From Pseudomonas fluorescens HK44 (GTDB lineage Bacteria > Pseudomonadota > Gammaproteobacteria > Pseudomonadales > Pseudomonadaceae), in the NCBI RefSeq assembly GCF_000217955.3, contig NZ_AFOY02000028.1, positions 24,691 through 88,690 on the forward strand: a stretch of DNA of 64,000 nucleotides. Reading direction: 5' to 3'. Numbering within the stretch: position 1 is the stretch's first letter; every line of letters starts with the position of its first letter. Below the pieces are notes generated by a model that did not search any database, was not told where the DNA came from, and saw only the letters and a program-made list of their open reading frames with translations. Of the stretch, positions 52,385-59,295 are shown in pieces. A program made the position numbers and the translations under genes.

Positions 52385-53731
52385 TCAAGTCGCATCCGCA
52401 TGGCTGACCAAGCCTTTGATCACCACTGCCGTGGTGGCCAACGCCGCCGGGATCACCAATGCCGTCAGCACCTGTTCGAAATTCCAGCCCAGGCCCAACA
52501 ACGTTGCCCCCATCCAGGCGCCGAGAATCGCACCGAAACGGCCAATCCCGAGCATCCACGACACGCCCGTGGCCCGACCTTGAGTCGGATAGAAGCGCGC
52601 CGCCAGCGACGGCATCGCCGATTGCGCGCCGTTGACGCACATGCCGGCGACCAGCACCAAGGTTGCGAGCAGTGTGATGTTGCCCAGGCTTTGCCCTACA
52701 GCGTAGGCAAACACCCCGGCCAACAAGTAGAAAGTGCCGATCACCTTGTGCGGATTGAACCGGTCCATCGCCCACCCCACCGCCACTGCACTCAGCACGC
52801 CGCCAAACTGGAACAGCGCACCAATGAAGGCGGCCTGCTCCATGCTCGCGCCGCTGTCACGCATCAGGGTCGGCAGCCAACTGGTCAACAGGTAGACGAT
52901 GACCAACCCCATAAAATAGGTCAGCCACAGCAACAACGTACCGGTGCTGTAAGTACCGGAGAAAATCACCGCGAACACATTGCGAGCCTTTACGGTTTTT
53001 TGTTCAGGCACGCTGAAACTCGATGCCTGGGCAATAGTCGCCGGATCAATCGGCGCCAGTGCCTTGCGCACCTTGTCGGTGCCGCGATTGCGCACCACCA
53101 GGTAGCGCGCCGACTCCGGCAGCCACAGCAACAGCACCACCCCGAGAATCAACGGCAGAATCCCGCCGATCAGCAACAGGCTGTGCCAGCCAAATGCCGG
53201 GATCAGCTTGGCGGAGATGAATCCGCCACCAGCCATGCCCAGGTTGAAGCCGCAGAACATGCTGGTCACCAGCAGGGATTTTTTGCGCTCCGGGGTGTAC
53301 TCCGACAGCAGCGTGGTGGCGTTCGGCATGCCGGCGCCCAGGCCAAGCCCGGTCAGGAAACGCAGCACCAGCAGTTGCTCGACATTCGTGCTGTAAGCCG
53401 AGGCCAGACTGAAGGCGCCGAACAACAGAACCGCGCCGACCAGTACGACTTTTCGTCCAAAACGGTCAGCCAACGGTCCAGAGCCCAGTGCGCCGAAGAC
53501 CATGCCGATCAGCGCTGCACTCATCACCGGGCCGAGGCTGGCGCGGTCGATCCCCCAATCCTGAGACAGCGCCGGTGCGATAAACCCCATGGCCGCAGTG
53601 TCCAGGCCATCGAGAAACACAATCAGGAAACACAGGATCACCACCCGCCATTGATAGCGCGACAGCGGTTGGGCATTGATAAAGGACTGCACATCGAGGC
53701 AGTTCCCGACAGCGGATTGAGGCTGGTTCAT
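52385..53731 (-). CDS. pcaK: 4-hydroxybenzoate/protocatechuate transporter PcaK
   Basis: A 448-aa MFS protein of the aromatic acid:H+ symporter family, the size of P. putida PcaK. It has the family Asp-containing DGLDTAAMGFIAPALSQDWG in helix 1 and GPLADRFGRKVVLVGAVLL (motif A), with SARYLVVRNRG in the central loop. It imports 4-hydroxybenzoate and serves in chemotaxis to it in P. putida. The ATG at 53731 is chosen over the longer frame. A PcaR box lies upstream. Confidence 0.93.
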   Translation of the reverse strand: MNQPQSAVGNCLDVQSFINAQPLSRYQWRVVILCFLIVFLDGLDTAAMGFIAPALSQDWGIDRASLGPVMSAALIGMVFGALGSGPLADRFGRKVVLVGAVLLFGAFSLASAYSTNVEQLLVLRFLTGLGLGAGMPNATTLLSEYTPERKKSLLVTSMFCGFNLGMAGGGFISAKLIPAFGWHSLLLIGGILPLILGVVLLLWLPESARYLVVRNRGTDKVRKALAPIDPATIAQASSFSVPEQKTVKARNVFAVIFSGTYSTGTLLLWLTYFMGLVIVYLLTSWLPTLMRDSGASMEQAAFIGALFQFGGVLSAVAVGWAMDRFNPHKVIGTFYLLAGVFAYAVGQSLGNITLLATLVLVAGMCVNGAQSAMPSLAARFYPTQGRATGVSWMLGIGRFGAILGAWMGATLLGLGWNFEQVLTALVIPAALATTAVVIKGLVSHADAT

Positions 53732-53901
53732 TATTTTTATTCCAGGCAAGAAACGCAGGCGAATGCGTGCGGGCAATCGCCGCTTCATTATTATTCGGTC
53801 GTCTTCCGGCGCCAGGAGCAGTGGCCAACAGCAGCAAATGACGCTGCCGCGACATTAATGAGGCAAGGGAAACAGCGTCAATTCGCCAAACGCGACTCTG
53901 G

Positions 53902-53916
53902 GCGTTTATCGAACAG
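53902..53916 (-). promoter_or_regulatory. PcaR-box-like site upstream of pcaK
   Basis: GCGTTTATCGAACAG on the plus strand, i.e. CTGTTCGATAAACGC on the coding strand of pcaK. It lies just after the pcaR stop. Confidence 0.6.
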
Positions 53917-53917
53917 C

Positions 53918-54760
53918 TTACGCAAACAGCTGGGCACTCAACTCACGGCTGGCACTCAACAACCCGGGCAAAAAACGCTGCTCCAGTTCGTTGCGGCTGA
54001 CCCGTCCGGCGTGGGTGCTGACATTTAGCGCAGCCAGCACCTGACCGGATGCGTCATACACCGGAACGGCAATCGAGCGCAGGCCTTGCTCGAGCTCCTG
54101 GTCGACAATGCACCAGCCCTGGCGCCGAACTTCCTGAAGACATTCGAGCAACGACTCACGCGTATGCAGGGTGCGACTGGTCTTGGCCTGCAATTCGGCA
54201 TGTTCGAGGTAATCGTGCAGCGATGCATCGTCCAGCGCGGCCAGAAGAATCCTACCCATGGAGGTGCAATAAGCCGGTAACCGCCCGCCCACCGACAGAT
54301 CGACCGAGATCAGTCGCTGGGTCGTTGCCGAACGGGCGATGTACAAGATGTCATCACCTTCCAGCGTGGCCATGTTGCAAGCCTCGTGCAGTTGTTCGCT
54401 CATGCGGTCCAGATAAGGCTGGGCCGATACCGCCAGCGGCGTCGAGGACAGATAGGCATGGCCGAGGGTCAGGACTTTGGGCAACAGCGAATAGGTTCGA
54501 CCGTCGGTGGTCGCGTAGCCGAGCTTGATCAGCGTATGCAGGCAACGGCGCACGGCGGCGCGGGGAATTTCCGTACGGTGGCTGATTTGCGCGATGGTCA
54601 GATGCCGCTTGCGCTCCTGGAAGGCCTGGACCACTGCCAGGCCACGGGCCAGGGAGGTCATGAAGTCAGGATCGCCAGTGAATGCCTGAATCCGCTTGGC
54701 CGGCGAAGCAACGATCGGCGGCGCCACTGAAGCAAAGGAATTGCGCAACTGATCGTTCAT
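53918..54760 (-). CDS. pcaR: IclR family regulator PcaR
   Basis: A 280-aa IclR protein, the size of P. putida PcaR. The winged helix lies at about residues 35-95 (SLARGLAVVQAFQERKRHLT, IAQISHRTEIPRAAVRRCLH); the effector domain (ACNMATLEGDDILYIAR, LPAYCTSMGRILLAALDD, QGWCIVDQELEQGLRSIAVP) binds beta-ketoadipate in homologues. It activates the pca genes and represses itself. Boxes of its type lie before pcaR, pcaK, pcaI and the porin. Confidence 0.94.
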   Translation of the reverse strand: MNDQLRNSFASVAPPIVASPAKRIQAFTGDPDFMTSLARGLAVVQAFQERKRHLTIAQISHRTEIPRAAVRRCLHTLIKLGYATTDGRTYSLLPKVLTLGHAYLSSTPLAVSAQPYLDRMSEQLHEACNMATLEGDDILYIARSATTQRLISVDLSVGGRLPAYCTSMGRILLAALDDASLHDYLEHAELQAKTSRTLHTRESLLECLQEVRRQGWCIVDQELEQGLRSIAVPVYDASGQVLAALNVSTHAGRVSRNELEQRFLPGLLSASRELSAQLFA

Positions 54761-54839
54761 TTCAGGTCATTCCCCAGAGTTCGATAGCTATTACAAGCTG
54801 CCCCTGAGCTTGCGCACAAGCATCGGCAGTCAAGGTTGG

Positions 54840-54873
54840 GCGATTATCGAACCATTAATCGATAATCGCAATC
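54840..54873 (-). promoter_or_regulatory. PcaR boxes upstream of pcaR
   Basis: GCGATTATCGAAC (54840-54852) and AATCGATAATCGCAATC (54857-54873) are a facing pair that matches the autoregulatory site expected for PcaR. Confidence 0.65.
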
Positions 54874-55472
54874 AACTGGTAGCAGGGCCAAATGGCATGA
54901 GGACTGCGGGTACATTTTCCGATAAGGACGGGACCGCTCATTACAGATTTTGACACTTTAGCTGGCACTGAATAACAGCCGCGTTCTAATCCACCCAACT
55001 TGTACGACTTAAAGGCGCCAGGAAAGGGGCTTGTAAAGACGTTGCCAAAAAGTGCATCGCACACAAAACTTGCGGGTGACAAAACAAATTCACAGAACGA
55101 AGCACTTTTAAGTTATTCGAGATAGTGTTCTGCCGATCGGCCGCTATAATGCAACTCAGTGATGACCGTGCCTTTTGGCAACTACGGGATCCAATCACTC
55201 AGGCAGCGCGAGGTTTCAACCCCGCTTCCTGTCGGCAAACGCCTGACGCTCATTTCGAATGCCCGACCCATGCGTTTGCAAAAAAATAAAGAAACTGATG
55301 CTACGTCAGTAATTCTGCTCTGGTGCCGTGGCCGCCTGCACGAAGGAAGCTGTCAAGCACAACGCTGTCGCAATGGGTGTCTTCCCGGACTCTCTGCTCG
55401 AGACGCGTGTGACCGACACAACGAAAGCAGTGCGTATCACCAGAATTTATCTCAACTCAATTAGGTAACACT
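54874..55472. other. Long intergenic region with a -10 box and protein-like fragment
   Basis: No recognised gene in about 600 bases. A perfect TATAAT lies at 55145-55150 on the plus strand, without a good -35. Downstream of it, from 55313 to 55468, one frame looks protein-like (see the small frame at 55328). Two other frames here (55159-55464 plus, 54855-55082 minus) have unconvincing composition. Confidence 0.5.
55328..55468 (+). CDS. Possible small gene or gene fragment before the 66-aa protein
   Basis: A 46-codon frame (GTG at 55328; an internal ATG at 55373 would give 31 aa) reads VAACTKEAVKHNAVAMGVFP then DSLLETRVTDTTKAVRITR. It has more regular third-base use than the competing frame and ends four bases before the next start. 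It has no good ribosome site and its frame is closed by a TAA at 55310. It may be a decayed gene's tail. I do not recognise it. Confidence 0.3.
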   Translation: MAACTKEAVKHNAVAMGVFPDSLLETRVTDTTKAVRITRIYLNSIR

Positions 55473-55673
55473 GTGACGAAAGAAGAACTGCGCGCGGAAC
55501 TTGAGCGCCAGGAACAACGTTACAAGGAAGTTTACGGCGGGGAAGTCACCACCTACGCCGCTCAGCCCGACCCGGAACGCAAACCTTGGCGTAAACGCGC
55601 CAGCATCCTCGATCAGGCCTTTACCCAGGAACTGCAGAAGATGGAAAAGGAACTCAAAGCCGAAGAGCCATAA
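55473..55673 (+). CDS. Conserved small hypothetical protein
   Basis: A 66-aa highly charged, helical protein beginning at a GTG (TKEELRAELERQEQRYKEVY), with a middle GGEVTTYAAQPDPERKPWRK and an acidic/basic tail. I recall similar short proteins next to the Pit gene in other pseudomonads, which supports it being real. Function unknown. An AGG site lies seven bases upstream of the start. Confidence 0.6.
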   Translation: MTKEELRAELERQEQRYKEVYGGEVTTYAAQPDPERKPWRKRASILDQAFTQELQKMEKELKAEEP

Positions 55674-56049
55674 TCGCGAAGGTTTGAGTTTTCAGGGCCT
55701 GCGTCGCCTTCAGCTACACGCTGAATGAATTGGCGTCCCATATCGCGCCTGCTAAAAGCCGGCGATTGCCACCTCACTCCTATCGGAAGAGGTTATTGGC
55801 GCTTGGCTGGCCCTCCTTACAGATATTTCACACACCCCGTTCAGCCTTCCATCGAAGTCGCTGAAATGCCGGCGTGCGCCACAACACCCAATGAAATCAA
55901 AGGCTTGAAAAACCTACGGCAACGCTGGGATTTAGGGCCTTGTTACACACTAAATCATTGAAGAATGTAACCGATGAGAAGCAAGTGCATTGATTAGCAG
56001 GGTTTTCTGGCATAATCGCGCCCCCTTATGACCGGGTCAGAAAACCTTC
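55674..56049. other. Intergenic region before the phosphate transporter
   Basis: No gene is supported (a 78-codon frame at 55725-55961 has poor composition). A possible promoter for the phosphate transporter is TTGATT at 55990-55995 with CATAAT at 56011-56016 (15-base spacer). No Pho-box repeat was seen. Confidence 0.5.
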
Positions 56050-57525
56050 ATGATCGATTTATTCAGCGGACTGGATGCTTGGGTGCTTGTGAGCCTCTTG
56101 CTCGCCCTGGCCTTTGTCCTCGCCTTCGAGTTCATCAACGGCTTTCATGACACCGCTAACGCGGTTGCCACTGTTATCTACACCAAAGCCATGCCGCCTC
56201 ATCTGGCAGTGTTCTTTTCCGGTGTGTTCAATTTCCTCGGCGTGTTGCTGGGCGGCGTTGGCGTGGCGTATGCCATCGTCCACCTGCTGCCGGTAGAGTT
56301 GCTGATCAATGTGAATACCGGCCACGGGCTGGCGATGGTGTTCTCGTTGCTCGCTGCGGCCATCACCTGGAACCTGGGGACCTGGTACTTCGGTATCCCG
56401 GCCTCCAGCTCTCATACCCTGATCGGTTCGATCCTGGGTGTGGGTCTGGCGAACGCCCTGATCAACGACATTCCATTGGCTGACGGTGTCAACTGGCAGA
56501 AAGCGATCGATATCGGCTCCTCGCTGGTGTTCTCGCCAATAGCCGGCTTCCTGGTAGCCGCGCTGGTGCTGGTTGCCCTGAAGTGGTGGCGTCCCCTGTC
56601 CAAGATGCACAAGACACCGGACCAACGCCGCAAGCTTGACGACAAGAAACACCCGCCATTCTGGAATCGCCTGGTACTGGTGATCTCGGCAATGGCTGTC
56701 AGCTTTGTTCACGGCTCCAACGATGGCCAGAAAGGCATCGGCCTGATCATGCTGGTATTGATCGGTATCGTGCCGGCACAGTTCGTACTCGACCTGAGCA
56801 GCACCACCTACCAGATCGAACGCACTCGCGATGCGACCCTGCACCTGAGCCAGTTCTATAAGCGCAATGCCGATACCCTGGGTGAGTTCCTGGCCTTGGG
56901 CAAAAGCCTGGATGGCGATTTGCCGGAGAAATTCCGCTGCAACCCGCAACAGACCGAGCCGACCATCACCGCCCTGCTTGGCACCCTCAAGGGTGTAGCT
57001 GACTACCACTCGCTGTCGCAAGAAAGCCGCATTGAAGTGCGTCGTTACCTGCTCTGCCTGGACGATACGGCGAAAAAGGTCGGCAAGTTGCCTGGCCTCG
57101 ATGCCCGCGAAAAGGCAGACCTGGACAAACTGCGCAAAGACCTGACTACCACCACCGAATATGCCCCGTTCTGGGTGATTCTGGCGGTCGCCCTGGCACT
57201 CGGCCTGGGCACCATGGTTGGCTGGAAGCGCGTGGTACTGACCATCGGCGAGAAAATCGGCAAGCAAGGCATGACTTACGCTCAAGGCATGTCGGCACAA
57301 ATCACCACGGCGGGCATGATCGGTCTGGCGAACATCTTCAGCCTGCCGGTATCGACCACCCACGTGCTGTCTTCGGGCGTGGCCGGGACCATGATCGCCA
57401 ACAAAAGCGGCCTGCAAGGCGGCACCGTGAAAACCATCCTGCTGGCCTGGGTCCTGACCCTGCCGGCAACGGTGGCCCTGTCGGCCGGCCTGTTCTGGCT
57501 GGCGTCGAAGGCACTCGGCAGTTGA
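56050..57525 (+). CDS. pitA: Inorganic phosphate transporter, Pit family
   Basis: A 491-aa membrane protein with about ten helices. The two inverted Pit signatures are present: FEFINGFHDTANAVATVIYT near residue 28 and FVHGSNDGQKGIGLIMLV near 218. GTWYFGIPASSSHTLIGSIL and LPVSTTHVLSSGVAGTMIAN are the paired substrate loops. It imports metal-phosphate with protons at low affinity. A central hydrophilic domain (about 250-365) is as in E. coli PitA. Confidence 0.93.
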   Translation: MIDLFSGLDAWVLVSLLLALAFVLAFEFINGFHDTANAVATVIYTKAMPPHLAVFFSGVFNFLGVLLGGVGVAYAIVHLLPVELLINVNTGHGLAMVFSLLAAAITWNLGTWYFGIPASSSHTLIGSILGVGLANALINDIPLADGVNWQKAIDIGSSLVFSPIAGFLVAALVLVALKWWRPLSKMHKTPDQRRKLDDKKHPPFWNRLVLVISAMAVSFVHGSNDGQKGIGLIMLVLIGIVPAQFVLDLSSTTYQIERTRDATLHLSQFYKRNADTLGEFLALGKSLDGDLPEKFRCNPQQTEPTITALLGTLKGVADYHSLSQESRIEVRRYLLCLDDTAKKVGKLPGLDAREKADLDKLRKDLTTTTEYAPFWVILAVALALGLGTMVGWKRVVLTIGEKIGKQGMTYAQGMSAQITTAGMIGLANIFSLPVSTTHVLSSGVAGTMIANKSGLQGGTVKTILLAWVLTLPATVALSAGLFWLASKALGS

Positions 57526-57544
57526 TTCATAGCCAAACCCAAAA

Positions 57545-57575
57545 GGCGCGCCCTCTCGGAGGTCGCGCTTTTTTT
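57545..57575 (+). terminator. Rho-independent terminator after pitA
   Basis: GGCGCGCCCTC, short loop, GAGGTCGCGC and seven Ts. Confidence 0.75.
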
Positions 57576-57645
57576 ATGCCCGCGATTCCCAAAACCTCGC
57601 AGCGTGCGGTAGCTCCTTGTATCGCACGCCCAGCACCCCAACCAC

Positions 57646-57960
57646 TCAGGCCGGCCGGTAGGCCGCCGTGCTGTTGCCTTTGATCTTGATCCACCCGCCC
57701 CTATCGGAAGGCCGAGTGGAGGTGTTCATCAGGGGGTGGGCGCGCAGCGCCGTACGGCGTAGCCGGACACATCGAGAGGAGGTCGTCGCGCAGCAGACCG
57801 TAGGCGATGCCCCCTGATGGACACCGGAGTGAGGGAACGCCGAGCCTAGGCGAGGTGCCGTACGCTTGGGGCGAAGACCTTTGCTTCCTTTGGGGCGTCT
57901 GCCAAAGGGAGTCGCTGTAAAAGCGAAACCGTAAGCGGCCATCACCGCAGAAATGGATAT
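57646..57960. repeat. Large dispersed intergenic element
   Basis: A 315-base non-coding block. Its outer arms GGTGTTCATCAGGGGG (57721-57736) and CCCCCTGATGGACACC (57810-57825) are inverted repeats. Blocks with this wording (CTTTGATCTTGATCCACC, GCTTGGGGCGAAGACC, CTTTGCTTCCTTTGGGGC) recur between genes of fluorescent pseudomonads and yield spurious minus-strand frames (here 57646-57966 and 57701-58039). Confidence 0.55.
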
Positions 57961-58110
57961 GTACACCTGTGGGAGATTGATCGGCTGTCAGGCCGCCTTC
58001 GCAGGCAAGCCAGCTCCCACAATTTTGATTGGTGTACATCTGCGGGAGATTGGTCGGCTGTCAGGCCGCCTTCGCAGGCAAGCCAGCTCCCGCATTTGAA
58101 TCGAGTACAC
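57961..58110. repeat. Tandem REP repeat, two units of about 72 bp
   Basis: Two near-identical units start at 57961 and 58034 (GTACACCTGTGGGAGATTG, GTACATCTGCGGGAGATTG), each carrying GTCAGGCCGCCTTCGCAGGC and CAAGCCAGCTCCC; a third GTACAC begins at 58105. Each unit can fold into a stem. Not a CRISPR: no unique spacers. Confidence 0.8.
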
Positions 58111-58143
58111 CTGCAAGCGCTGACTCCGCAAGAAACCGCAGGC

Positions 58144-58169
58144 AAAAAAAAGGGCGACCGAAGTCGCCC
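58144..58169 (-). terminator. Rho-independent terminator of ccoM (minus strand)
   Basis: On the minus strand GGGCGAC, TTCG loop, GTCGCCC, then eight Ts. It lies 34 bases after the ccoM stop. Confidence 0.85.
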
Positions 58170-58203
58170 AAAATGCCTTGCGTGCTCGTGCGTCCAGAAA
58201 GAC

Positions 58204-58320
58204 CTAAGGCTTTTTGCGCTTATGTGCGTCTTTCCAGATAAAAAATCCAAACCCGGTAAAAAACAGAACCATGAGGCCGACTGTCAGCACTCCGGCGATC
58301 ACCACATTGTCGAAAAACAT
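58204..58320 (-). CDS. ccoM: Small cbb3 oxidase-associated membrane protein CcoM
   Basis: A 38-aa single-helix membrane protein reading MFFDNVVIAGVLTVGLMVLF and ending FIWKDAHKRKKP. This matches CcoM, the small subunit of cbb3-type cytochrome c oxidase known from P. stutzeri, which stabilises the complex. Helix about 6-28, positively charged C-terminus. GGAG lies seven bases before the ATG; Anr-box-like sites lie further upstream, and a terminator follows. Cbb3 structural genes are not nearby. Confidence 0.85.
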   Translation of the reverse strand: MFFDNVVIAGVLTVGLMVLFFTGFGFFIWKDAHKRKKP

Positions 58321-58385
58321 GACTGGCCTCCTGCACTTGCCCTGTTGCGATGGGGCTAAGTTAACCAATCGGGCGCAGAAGAAAA

Positions 58386-58399
58386 TTGACCGGGATCAA
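58386..58399 (-). promoter_or_regulatory. Anr/FNR box upstream of ccoM
   Basis: TTGACCGGGATCAA, a near match to TTGAT-N4-ATCAA, 66 bases before the ccoM start. A weaker second copy, CTGACCTGCATCAA, is at 58437-58450. Low-oxygen control fits cbb3 biology. Confidence 0.65.
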
Positions 58400-58465
58400 T
58401 GCCGCCCAAGACCGGGCGTAAAAGGAAGGGAAATAACTGACCTGCATCAATGGAAACAGGGAGGA

Positions 58466-58627
58466 TCAACGCTTTTTCGGTTTGTTTTTCGGCTTTTTCT
58501 TCGCTTTACCCAAAGGCATGGCCTGCTCGAAAGCCTGACGCACTTCGTTCAGGCGCTTTTCATTAAGGTCATGCACGCGCTTGGCACGCTCGGTGTTGAG
58601 GTCGATCAGCTTGTCGTCTTGGCTCAT
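58466..58627 (-). CDS. Small conserved basic protein
   Basis: A 53-aa protein beginning MSQDDKLIDLNTERAKRVHD and ending in a Lys-rich tail (GKAKKKPKNKPKKR). The N-terminal half should be an amphipathic helix. The start is clean and the coding frame is intact, but no strong ribosome site was seen. Possibly nucleic-acid- or ribosome-associated because of the basic tail; function unknown. Confidence 0.6.
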   Translation of the reverse strand: MSQDDKLIDLNTERAKRVHDLNEKRLNEVRQAFEQAMPLGKAKKKPKNKPKKR

Positions 58628-58774
58628 GGCGTGGCTTACATCTTCAAGGTCAATACAGGCGTAGCACAGTGACCACCGTCACCCTGCCCGCTCAAGGTTT
58701 GCCAATAATGCGGCCAATGGCCGGCGCTGACCAGTCGCCAGCCGCATCACAGCGCAACAAAAAGTGTGTAAGCG

Positions 58775-59116
58775 TCAGACCTCGATATCGACCCACAACC
58801 CCTGGCGCGGCTGATCGTCTATCAGCGGGACCACAGGCACCGTGTTGTCGGCGTTCAATTCGTCACCCGGCACGGCCAGGTGCTCTTCAGGATCCTCTGC
58901 GGCTTCGCGGCGTCGCTTGTCGCGTTCTTGCCGACGCCGCTGCTCTTCGCGCAACAACTGCGCCGACTCTTCGGCATGGCGCTTGTGCAGGTCGATCGTA
59001 CTTTCGCTGGAGCTCGCCTCCACCGGCTCCACCGGCGGAATATCCGGCCGCTGGCGAATCGGATCCTGCTGGGAAGTTATCGGCACGGCACTCAAGGGGA
59101 GCATCGGTGGCAGCAT
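58775..59116 (-). CDS. Charged hypothetical protein divergent from rapA
   Basis: A 113-aa protein beginning MLPPMLPLSAVPITSQQDPI, with a central strongly charged coiled-coil-like segment (ESAQLLREEQRRRQERDKRR) and an acidic C-terminus. The frame extends to 59278, but AGGAG before 59116 supports the shorter form. No known domain. It shares a divergent upstream region with rapA. Confidence 0.6.
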   Translation of the reverse strand: MLPPMLPLSAVPITSQQDPIRQRPDIPPVEPVEASSSESTIDLHKRHAEESAQLLREEQRRRQERDKRRREAAEDPEEHLAVPGDELNADNTVPVVPLIDDQPRQGLWVDIEV

Positions 59117-59295
59117 AGTTATTAGTCTCCTGACAGCAGGCTGTCGGCTGCTGAGGTGGCGACTTGAGCCATCGGTCGCAAACTTGCGAGCCAACGCGGC
59201 CCGAACCTTCGGCCGCTCCTGCGCGAGTAACCCTTTGGCCTCGGGACCTGCATCCGTTAATATAGTCGGCTTTTTCAAGGCGGGAGTCAGGCAGC

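Noticed and set aside
52400..54028. 542-codon plus-strand frame
   Set aside because: Runs antisense through pcaK and the end of pcaR; Gln/His-rich composition of a shadow frame.
55725..55961. 78-codon frame before pitA
   Set aside because: Composition unlike neighbouring genes and no ribosome site; probably non-coding.
56059..57417. 452-codon minus frame
   Set aside because: Antisense shadow of pitA.
57961..58110. CRISPR array
   Set aside because: Only two tandem units without unique spacers, and no cas genes.
57646..58250. Several 60-112-codon minus frames
   Set aside because: They translate repeat elements; no protein features and no ribosome sites.
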